From NCBI GenBank assembly GCA_963931925.1, contig OZ007567.1:90128998-90192997 (forward strand): DNA of 64,000 bases, given 5' to 3'. The translations under genes and the position numbers were made by a program. Below, one piece after another: positions 33,201-44,952 of the stretch (positions are counted from its first letter, which is position 1; each line of letters opens with the position of its first letter). Origin of the DNA: Onchidella celtica. Lineage: Eukaryota; Mollusca; Gastropoda; Systellommatophora; Onchidiidae. The notes beneath the pieces were generated by a model. The model ran no database searches. It was not told the origin of the DNA and worked only from the letters and a program-made list of their open reading frames with translations.

Positions 33201-34058
33201 ACAGAGGGGGGGGGGGAGGTAGGTATAGGGGTCTACAGTAAAGACATAAACATCCATATCCAGCAGCGCATCACAAACAACACATGTATACTGACAGCAG
33301 AGTTACAAGCATTACTCAAAACATTTCGGGAGATCGACCACCGCCAGATGGGGGAAGGGACGGTGGCGGTCTTCACCGACTCACTCTCGGCCGTACACAC
33401 ACTCAAGGCAGACAACCCAAGACACAACAGATATAACATCACACATAGGATTTTAACATTAGTGGACAGACTTGCATTACAGAACATTAAAACACACATC
33501 GTTTGGATTCCATCACATGTAGGGATAAAGGGGAATGAGGAAGCAGATAGGCTCGCAAAAGGAGCAACAACACAAACAGACATAGACGATGTAAGATTAG
33601 ATAAAACAGAGCTATACAGCATTATAGAGAGATTTGTAGAAGGGAAATGGATTAAAGAATGGGAGGAACACATACAGGGAAAGGACAACAACATGCGACA
33701 CATTTACACCACATGGAACACATTTAAGTTTAATTTTATCAAAAGCAGCAACAGCAATTTAAATAGAATTAGGATAGAGGAGAATAGGATAAAAGGGATT
33801 TTTATGTGCATACATTGTGACACACTCATGACAACAGCACACATCATACACGATTGCATAGCAAACACGGCCGAGAGACAAACGCTACAGGAACACTACA
33901 ACAGAGACAACATTCCATACACAACACAAAATATACTTAGTATAGAAGACGACAGACACCTGACTCATAGACGACAGTTAGTAAACAAGATAAACATCTA
34001 CACAGACACATACAACCCCAGAGACTACAACCCCGACCCCGCCCTGGACACACCATAG
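30243..34058 (+). pseudogene. ORF2: endonuclease, reverse transcriptase and RNase H, two frameshifts
   Basis: Begins at ATG 30243. Apurinic-type endonuclease motifs appear in order (AHWNAQGI, LLLQESK, IIGGDFNSHN, GSDHHPL). RT motifs follow (GTAPGRDEI, SYRPISLTSHVGKTLE, VLLDMRAAFDTVW, GTPQGGILSPVLFN, LQYADDIAIY), with an intact YADD. The frame shifts near 32488 and again near 32705. RNase H (33180-33570) keeps all acidic residues (YTDGSL, TAELQAL, FTDSLS, GNEEADRLAKG). A C-terminal knuckle is present (CIHCDTLMTTAHIIHDC). In this copy the protein is split into three frames. Everything else looks functional, so recent decay or base-call error are both possible. Confidence 0.85.
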
Positions 34059-35530
34059 AAGGCAATACCTGCACCTCCCCCCCCCCCCCGGCCGGGAAAC
34101 GACAATTTTATTCAGAATTCAAGGGAAACAACTTTTATTAGGCCTCTCTACAGCCTACCCTTTGTACAAAGGGAAACAACTCTACTCCCTTCAATTGGTC
34201 GTTTTTAAATATCTACACCTTATTTTACTGTACATATTTATACTTTAAACAAGTACTTGTGTTAGTCCTTGGCGATTTCTACCTTTTACCCTAAGTTGCC
34301 GTGCTCGACTGCTCCTTCCATCTTGACAAAATTTTTATCTCGCATGGCAACTCCTTCCTATTTTATCAAGTAGTTAGTAACGGCACCTCTACAGCCGTTA
34401 TTATATCATAAATATATGTTAAGGCACTCTTACTGCCGCTTTCAATTTAAGAAGTTTAAACTACTTTTATTACTATCCTTTACTCTTATTCTCTATCTAT
34501 GTAAATATCTGAATTAGATCTTATCACCTTTTTAAAATTTCTTAAAATTATGATAAACATGTAATAAAGGCCCAAAATGGACCGGTGTTCAAATCAGGAA
34601 TTCCCCCTTTTGCCACTGGGTTGGCGCCCACACTAACACCCGTTTTAACTACTAACACCTTATCTTACATCGCGGCCCGGGGGGTGGCGGGGCCCTACTC
34701 CAGTAGATTTACAACTGGAGGGGCGCTCGCCAACCTCGGCCTGCGAGATGCTATCGGCCCCTCTCCACCCCGACAAATCTAATCTCACCCTCCTATTTTC
34801 TTAACTAACCAACATAGGGCCGCTAGCCGGCCCATAATGGAATAGAACCTCCCCTGCCCAGCCCCAGCAGATTTTTCCACCCCCACACTTCTTTCTCCCG
34901 AAACCTACCACTGCTATCTGCCCCCTTCCCACTCCCCCATCTAGAGCCATCGGCAGACCACCATGGCCACTTCACACCCCACCCTGCTCCAAACAAGTAA
35001 ATTAGCTAATAAATTAGGTAATAAATCAGTTAATAAATAAATAAAACGCCAGCGCCATCAGCAGACCGCCATGGCCACTCCCTCCTCCCCCCCCCCCTTT
35101 TTCTTAGTGTGAGACAAACAGTCATGTCCACACCCCCCCACCCCCCCCCCACCCCACCCCCCAACAATATATAAGATAGTCTGTCTCCCTTGCCCATGGC
35201 AGGGGCGACAACAACGAAATAAACAAAGTAATAAAATATTTAAACATTTACCGCCCCTGATGTGGGGGATAAATCCTACCAAGTTACAAGGATCCCCCGC
35301 TACCCCCCCCCCCCTCACCCATGATAGGAATCTCTGCCTTTTTTTTTTTTTTTTGGCGCCACTCAAAGGAAAGAAAGAAGAAAGAAACCATAGAAGACAC
35401 CCATAAGGGAGCCCTTTTGAGGGCTAGGAAACAATGAAAGACCAGACACAAGAAACAAGGAAACACCAACAAGCAAAGGAGGCACAAATGCCCAGTGCAG
35501 CGAACCTCCCTAAACAAAGATCTACTACTC
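34059..35530 (+). other. 3' UTR of the non-LTR element, with poly-C tracts
   Basis: About 1.47 kb without a frame. It includes C-runs at 34079-34088, 35086-35097 and a long C-rich block at about 35130-35163 that could form a G-quadruplex on the minus strand. The last 310 bases (35220-35530) are homologous to 58440-58850, a 5'-truncated copy of the same tail. A 26-base phrase (GCCATCRGCAGACCRCCATG core) occurs twice, near 34947 and 35052. Confidence 0.7.
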
Positions 35531-35888
35531 GTGGTCAGCACACTCCATCAAAGACGCAGAGACAAGAGCCGACGGCACAGTGAACCCAGACCAGCAACCC
35601 GGGCCCGTAGCAGCTCAGAGGCTTGCCGACGCTTGCCATCGCCACCCCGCCTCATAAGGCATGAAGCGGTAGCACAGGACCCGGAGACACTTTGGCTTAT
35701 GGCTGGTTGGGCTTCTTTTTCTTGGTAGAGTTTTTCCTATGCCTTTTTGGTAGTGATACCTTTGTTAGGCTTTTTGAATAAATAAGATTGCCAGCACAAC
35801 CCTGTGTTTGTTAATCCTGTGTATCCTTAAGGGAGTTACTATTGAACCCACGCAGTAACCACATTAGCCACTCGTAGTTCATCCAACA
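35531..35888 (+). repeat. LTR, 3' portion, with right copy of the 14-bp TSD
   Basis: 35531-35544 is the second copy of GTGGTCAGCACACT. 35545-35888 continues the LTR, carries AATAAATAAG (about 35778), and ends CATCCAACA. The same terminus appears inverted at 50273. The LTR orientation is plus. Confidence 0.75.
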
Positions 35889-36090
35889 TTAGTGACCATG
35901 AGTGATTAATCTCTTTGATCCTGTTTCGATTGAGCCACGTGATTGACCCTTCTCGTCTTTGACTTCCGAACTTTGAGTGAACCAGCGTCACTGAGCAGCT
36001 GAACAATGTCTGGCTCAGTGGCCGTTTCAACAGTTCGTCAGTTGTCAGAACGGAATTACTTCAATTTAGTTCAATCATAGTCTCGCCAGT
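35889..36090 (+). pseudogene. decayed start of a gypsy-type internal region
   Basis: The bases right after the LTR (TTAGTGACCATGAG) resemble a degraded form of the TTGGTGACC-type leader found after many gypsy LTRs. A short frame from ATG 36006 (MSGSVAVSTVRQLSE) could be a gag remnant but stops after about 24 codons. No further coding of this element is visible to the right. Confidence 0.4.
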
Positions 36091-38237
<2,147 letters not shown>

Positions 38238-38239
38238 TA

Positions 38240-38997
38240 AGGCTCCCTTTAGATAGGGCTTCATTTTTCACTTTTCATTCTTCATTCTTCCTTCTTCACG
38301 AAGGAAAGGAAAATGACAATATAGAAAAAGAGAGGGACCTTTAGATGGAGATTCATTCTCCACTCTTCATTCTTCATCGATGAATAAGTGAATAGCCCTC
38401 CTGACAACAAGAATGAACTTGCTCATTTCTAGTGTGGAATGAAGAGAGGTGGGGATGTGGCTCCTTTCATTTCAAACACATTTTTTGTCACAAAGTCAAA
38501 ATCTGAGTTCAGAATCGAATTTCTCATTAAATTCTAGTTTGGTTTGATACTGAATACTCTATGATTATTAAGTTTTTATGTTTAAATAAATAATTGGAAA
38601 TCCCGGTAACAAGGGAAGTAGGTCGCAAGTGCGATTGCAGAGACAAGTGGCTACGCATCGTGTGTAGGTACGAATGTGTCTATGCATTGTGGGTAGCCTA
38701 CCGATTTCGAGTGTAGGGAGGGTCACGCGGCTACACAGTACATGTAATAACACTATGAACAGTAATTGGGACATCACAGCGCTTTTTTCGTCTCCTTAAC
38801 GCTAAAAGTAAAAGCAAATCTTCCTCATCGGAGCTGTTCATCTTTACAACAATAAATCTGGTACTGGTGCCGACCTGAGAAAAGTTAGACCATGTATATA
38901 TGTGTTGGGAAAATCCCAACGACCAAGAAAATGAAGATTGAAAAGTGAAAAGTACAATGTGAAGAGTGAAAAATGAAGCCCTATCTAAAGGGAGCCA
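38240..38997. mobile_element. Harbinger-related MITE with ~38-bp terminal inverted repeats
   Basis: The left end GGCTCCCTTTAGATAGGGCT (38241-38260) is mirrored at 38977-38996. The repeat extends into the TTCATTTTTCACTTTTCATTC stretch, and a second imperfect copy of the end lies inside near 38337. A TA lies just outside each end (38238-38239 and 38998-38999), but a clean 3-bp TWA duplication is not visible. On the minus strand a short frame includes MNSSDEEDLLLLLALRRRKK (about 38845 down), which resembles the start of many Harbinger transposases. It is probably a deletion derivative. Confidence 0.65.
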
Positions 38998-40716
38998 TAT
39001 GAAAACATTCGCTGTAGTAATACCCCCTATGACGTTTGATAATGAAGTAACCAACGAAACCATTGTCTAGTCTAAGACTCTTACCAATGATCTGACTATG
39101 ATACTGACAGCTGTAAATTGTAATCTTCTTGAGAACGAAACATGATAACTAGCCACGATCCCCAAGCGCTAAACAATTGTTTCATTCAGATTATTAATAG
39201 TGGGCTAATTAATTGAACCAACGTGGGCATTTGGGGCGAAGGTCATTTCCGAGCTTGTTTCTGATTGGTTCAAGTTAGACACAGACAACTCTAGATGATA
39301 GACAGCTTAGGAGAAAATGAGATATATTGCAAATTATGTGTTGAGCAACAATTCGCATGCCGATCCTACACCTTTTGTTGTCTTTGTAATTCCGACCATT
39401 GGTTCACTGGCGTGGGCTGCCAGTCAAAATACCCGCGCACGCCTCCGGCTTGACCACTCTAGATCTGCTCTGGACTTAAGGGGTGTTCTCATGTGTACGG
39501 AAACGGAAACGAAAACGAGGTGCGGAAACGACTAAAAAAATCCATCAAGTAGTAAAACAGAGAGGGTGTTCTCATGTGTGCGGAAACGGAAACGACTACG
39601 ACATGCGGAAACGACTAAAAAAAAATTTTCGCACTGGGTAGCGATTTTTAGCCGTTGCCGCACAGCCGCAGGCCGGAACTTACGTCATTTCCCGCCTTTT
39701 TCCCCCGCGCTTTTTGTTATGAACTGAGGCGTGGCTCTTTGGGTCAACCAGCCCGAGGGAAACCTTCCCACTACGAAGGTGCCAAGACCGTCCCAGATAT
39801 CAAACACTGATCTGGAAAAAGCTCATATGGCTTGTAGGACAAAATGAGACTCTAGTTGATGTCATAAGGACTCCTTTCTCCATAAAAATATTTGGGAGAA
39901 TACCGGTATTGCAAAGGAGATGGGGAGAAATGACATGACTGGTAAGTTAGTGCTTCATCATTCACTTCATTTATTGACTTAGTACATGTATAATTCTTCG
40001 CTCCACTCGCATAGTGACGGGAATCAATTTTACCTGTTCTGAGTTACGGCTCGGAGAAAATTTTAAAAATTAAAAAAAATGTTGCTACTCAGTGGTTCCT
40101 GGTTCAATCTGTTTGAAATTTGAAAATGTTACTTAAACCAACATTATCTATATTGAGGTTTTGATTTAAAACTGACAATTTTGTATAAATAGGTAAATTT
40201 GATCTCCGTGACTATGTCAGTGGAAGAAGGGCAGTTTGCGACTAGATCCACATGCCCTGAGATCACAAGTCAGTCAGTATGCGAGTGGAATGTGCACTCA
40301 TTGCCTTGGAGTTAGCGATGTCTTAGACCATACAAGCATTGATTAGACAGGCTGCACTTGCATTCACTTCTGTATATTGACTTAGTTAATGAATACGAAT
40401 TCCTTTTTGTCATGAATTATTTATTTTTATTTGATAAGAACATTTTAAATCTTAAAAGAAACTATCAATGTACACGATAAATAAAATTTGGCAAAGACCA
40501 TAACAATTATCACAAAAAACACAAAGATGTTATTCTTGACCAAACATGATTGGCATACAGTACATACAAACTGGTTATCAAAAATTGACTTCCGCACTCA
40601 GGTCCTGCTTGTAAAAATCATACAAGTACATGGTTGTTTATAATCGATTTTAGTATTTTTATAATAAACATTACATTCACCACCATTATATTATTATAAA
40701 TTAAATTTGTATACAT

Positions 40717-40944
40717 TCATTCAATCATTTTCGGTCTCTGTCTTGGGCATAATATGATCTCCCTTGTCATGGCCTGTTTCACCAAGTCCTGTTCCACTAG
40801 ATGGAGGACCAGGGCGAACTGTTCCCTCGTCAGACGAAAGTACATGTATTCACGGAACTTCGGCAGGACCAAAATTAATTCTCCCCGAGCGTATTGTAGG
40901 CTCCGTCTTCTTGTCTCTTTTTCCACAAATCGTGGACCCACCAC
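40717..40944 (-). pseudogene. Harbinger transposase fragment
   Basis: 75 codons with FREYMYFRLTREQFALVLHL, followed by a VEQDLVKQ and REIILCPRQR stretch. It matches the pattern of the N-terminal region of PIF/Harbinger nucleases (FR.Y.R.S.EQF..LL.LVEP.I.K, then the R.AI.P..R segment). The DDE catalytic region is absent downstream. It lies inside the 39479-44868 element, supporting its class. Confidence 0.6.
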
Positions 40945-42512
40945 CGGCGCTGGTGATGTTGTTTTTGCTTTCTGCTAGTATATCTGTGGTGGAGTAGTGA
41001 TACATGTGTAGCCATAGTGGTATGTTTGTCTTATTGTCCACCCCATCTTGTTTCTCTCATGCGCTGACCTAATTATATTGGCAACGTGGTTATATGTAAA
41101 TTACATCTAAATTTCTTTGTCTTCACCTGGGCTTTGTACTATCCCTTTGTTAGTCCCAAACAGAGACGCTGCACGTGGACTATGCCCACGCTGGCATCGG
41201 TACCTTCTTTGTCTGGGCGATGCATTCCCTCCGCGGGTCAGCTGACCACTGGCGCGAATATAAGTTTGTCCAGTCTGACCACTTAGTCATATTCCTATCT
41301 GACGGCGAGGGCCACAGACATATTGAAAGCTAGTAGTAGTTAAAGTTCCATTTCATATATTGGGTAAGTTGGCATAAGGATTCTATAGGTAGTACTTAGT
41401 AATTTTATGTGCTTTTCATTGTTGTAGTTTAAGTCGAGATATTGTTTTAATGTCTCATGTGTAGATGCTGTACTAAATTACTTTGTGGCATTGTGCACTG
41501 ATCACAGAGTGGAAGTATCGTGTAATTCCGGTAAAGGCCTATTGTGTGTCCGCGTATATTTACCATTAATAATGCGTTTCAATTTAGTATTCTTAGCCAG
41601 GCCTAGCTTTATTTTAGTGCCATGCATTCCTTCCAGTCCAGTTAAGCTACGATGCTGTTCTGTGCAGGTGTTATCATCTGTATCTGCTTGCGTGCACGTG
41701 TCGTGCCACGCGCTCTTTTATAAAATGCATTTCAAACTAGCGTCATACCAAAGTGATTGTCCAGTTGCCTGGTACATAGTAATTGCCTAATTTAGCCAGC
41801 TTTAAGCCTAGGTCCATACTGTGTAATACTATTGGATTGGAGTCCCCATAAATAAGCTTTCATTACTGTGTGATGCGTTCCCATTTAATATATTCTGGAC
41901 GCTGTTCATACCCTTGGACCCGCCTTGATCTAGTCACTAGATCCACGTGATTACCCCGTTTTGTTTAGGTTAAGCTGCAGCTATGGTCTGCTTGGCATCA
42001 TCATCGGGTTTGGCCATGGACTAGCTACCCAGATTCTAAGTAACCTCTGGGGTGGGATGGTCGTCCACCCTGTTTAATACCTGTAAGGTCCGTGCTTCGA
42101 TTATTATTTATCGATTGCTGTAGGCTATCAAGCGGACTTAGCCACCTTATTTGCTTCGTATGGTTTGGTTCTGCGCTCTAGGGCTGTATGTACATATATA
42201 CATTAATTTACAGTTATTTATGCACATGTGTTTGTAGGTTTTTATGTATGCTTTTACAGTAATTATGATCAAGCTGTTGGATTTAGCTATATCGAGCACG
42301 TGGCAATGGCATTGTTGCCATGGTGTTGGGGTATCCAGCTTATAATACATACATTGGTCGTGTTGGTTCGGATCCAATGCCTCTGGCATGGGCCTCCACT
42401 ATGATCATAGATACTTCGGTGTATTTGCTTACAATCTGAGTAAATTCTTGCATTTATTGATTATATTGTAGTTCTGGAACCTTGTATTGATTTTGATGAT
42501 TAACGATGGGCT

Positions 42513-43272
42513 TGTAACAGGGCGACAGACAGGCAAGGTATAGCTAGCGTGGGAAGATAGCTAACGGCGGGGAGACAGAGTTATTGTAGGCCAGAGGGGG
42601 AAAGTAGCCGATGCAACTGAAGCGCTTTGACACCCGAAAAGGGTAGTGTTTACTTGACCGCCGTACTTGTCGATCAGATCACCTGGGAATTGCTTGGGGG
42701 GTAGAGCTGTTTCAATAGTATTTGACGTGGAGTCGACGGGGGTGGCTATTAGGATAACTAATGTACACTCGGTGAGCGTCTTGGGACGCTACCTGACTGG
42801 GTATAAATCCCCGAACGCTCCTTCCAACTTCAGACCGCTGAGAGCACTCACCAGCTTCGTGCCGAAGAGGAGACCACAACCGCAACTGTAACTTTGTACT
42901 AGTCTTGTGAGTGGGGAAGGTCAGGGAACCCGCAAACATCCTTTGTCAGAGCGTGGTATCTTTGGTATCTTGTCGGCATTTGGGCTGTTGCTGAGTGGTA
43001 AGTTAATTGTACGATGTATGTGTATTTTACTTAATGTTCATGATTGTAGAACCTAAATCTAGTGGGTTTACTTTGGTATAACTACTGCCTCTGAGAGAGT
43101 CACGGAAACGCCGTTATATATATGTTACGAAACCTTATGGGATGGGGTCTGTTAGAGAGAGCGTTATTCTTCGTGGGGAACGTGTAAATATCATTAAAAC
43201 TGTATTGAGCGTTTGTTCTATTGCCTATATGGGAGCCTATGGAGTATGGGGGCTGCAGCCTGACTTATAACA
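42513..43272 (+). repeat. possible solo LTR (TG...CA, ~760 bp)
   Basis: Begins TGTAACAGG and ends TTATAACA. It contains a GGGTATAAATCC TATA-like box near 42800, and is followed by GTGTCAGCGG. A comparable TGGTGTCAGAAG phrase (a known gypsy leader type) occurs near 43780. No 5-bp duplication is visible (GGGCT versus GTGTC), so this is weak. Confidence 0.35.
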
Positions 43273-44339
43273 GTGTCAGCGGTTTACAGTATCAATGATG
43301 AATATCCGTCATGGAGTAAGTATGGAAGTCATGCCTTCCAGCAGTAGATTAGGACGTTGCGATTGTTTTTCTACAGAGGAGGAAGAACAACACCTTCTTG
43401 GCTTCCCGACCTATTGGTACCTGCCGATATCTGTTGATCTAACTGCGCAGTCAAGCCAGAGTAGAGAGGAAGAACCAGTGCCCAGATAGCGCCATACACC
43501 CCTAAAGGAGAGGTTTCCTTATGCTGAATGCACCCATGTGTTTTATAAAATGTGCTAGGAATTGAATATTACGAAGCCTTTTAAATTATCATGTACTGAT
43601 TTGCATCAACTTCATTCCATCGAAATTTACATGAAATTGTATGACCTAGGTTCCTATTATTATTGAATGAATTAATAATTATTGTATATATATAAGCAAT
43701 ACAGATATCGTTCGTTATAACTTATAGAAGAGAGATAGTCGATTATTTAGTGTGTTTGTGCCGTGCCCATCACGGCTGGTGTCAGAAGAAAGTTAGTGAG
43801 AGAAAGTGGAAACATCACAGGGCTTATAGATTCTTATATGGTCACCAGCCTAGCTGTTTATATGATTAAGAAGGATTCAGACGACACTTCCAGGGGGACT
43901 TATGAATTATCATATGGTGGTCATCCTTGTGTGGTCCACGTAAAATAGTAATGCTTGTAAATAATATTGGCTACATAATCCATAGCCTGGGCCGTGCTTA
44001 ATTGCCATGAGGCCTGTTAAGGATTACTATAGAACAGTCCCTGTGTTTTTGGTTAATAATCTAATCAGTAATATATATGCTTTTAGGGGCAGTTCCCTGT
44101 GCATATTGTGTCGGGGTAGCACTAGTTGGAAACTGTCATCGGGTCGTAAGGGGCACCCTGATACTTGTTTAGGATGCTGACGAAACTACTGCTGGGTTAC
44201 GTTCCCTTGCTATTTGTCATTATATTTTATTCTTATTAAGCCTTGGATGTTCATTATTTTCTGTATGCAATGTGTTCATGCTGTATATAATATTATGACG
44301 TGTGCTTATGATGCTTTATTCTTTTGTCCCTACAGCCTG

Positions 44340-44455
44340 AGCCGCTGTGTTGGTTCGCTTGGGTTTTGTTGGTTTGCTTGGGTTTGCTTGGGTTTTCTTG
44401 GTTTTTGGTTTGCTTGGTTTTCTTGGTTTTCTGTTTGGTTTCTGTTCCCCTTTTT
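44340..44455 (+). repeat. degenerate TTGGTTTGC / TTGGGTTT minisatellite
   Basis: About 110 bases of imperfect 9-12-base units built on TTGGTTT and TTGGGTTTGC, near the right end of the Harbinger-type element. Frames across it are low-complexity (Lys/Pro-rich or Phe/Trp-rich) and not genes. Confidence 0.7.
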
Positions 44456-44952
44456 TTTGTGCTCTGAAATAAACGATAATACGCTTACGACCCCTATACA
44501 TATAGCAGAGTTAGTTATTTTTGTTTTTGTCCTGACGACCGACCATCAATCCATCCTTGTCGTCTGCTAACACATGTAGTGATACAGATGTATACCTGTG
44601 GTGGAGTACTGATATTAAAATCAATTCCTCCTCCAAGAGCATCAAACAGCATGGCAGTGGACATAACTGGTGCCATGGTGATAGGGAAATATCACACAAT
44701 AGAGAACGAATGTCACGACCATAGAAACAAAAGTGATACATGTATTTTCCTTTATTTTAGTCGTTTCCGTTTCCATACACATGGAAACACAAAACTTTAT
44801 TTCCGCATGTCGTTTCCGCATATCATTTTCGTTTTCGTTTCCGTTTCCGCACACATGAGAACACAGCTTTAGTTGGCGAGCATTTATTGGACTCAGGACT
44901 AGCCTATCGGCGTTCCCCTGGGTTTGGGGTTGGGCGGTGGTATTTTTTAAGT

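Larger units (their letters stand above)
28279..35530 (+). mobile_element. full-length non-LTR retrotransposon (I/Nimb-like, two ORFs) with 14-bp TSD
   Basis: 7252-bp insertion between perfect 14-bp duplications inside an LTR. The layout is a 5' UTR of about 940 bases with a short tandem repeat, ORF1 (29219-30262) with one CCHC knuckle, then ORF2 (30243-34058) overlapping it by 20 bases and carrying endonuclease, RT, RNase H and a C-terminal CCHC. A 3' UTR of about 1.47 kb ends at 35530. The coding strand is strikingly A/C-rich. Two single-base frameshifts in ORF2 are the only obvious defects, so the copy is young. Confidence 0.85.
39479..44868. mobile_element. PIF/Harbinger-type DNA transposon, 5.39 kb, degenerate inside
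   Basis: Ends: AGGGGTGTTCTCATGTGT (from 39479) and its inverted partner ending at 44868 (CACATGAGAACACAGCT). TTA lies directly outside both (39476-39478 and 44869-44871), the 3-bp TWA duplication of this superfamily. Both ends hold a second, inner copy of the terminal block (about 39564-39625 and 44759-44795) rich in CGGAAACG. A transposase fragment is present at 40717-40944. The rest is non-coding and probably contains other insertions, so it cannot transpose by itself. Confidence 0.75.
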
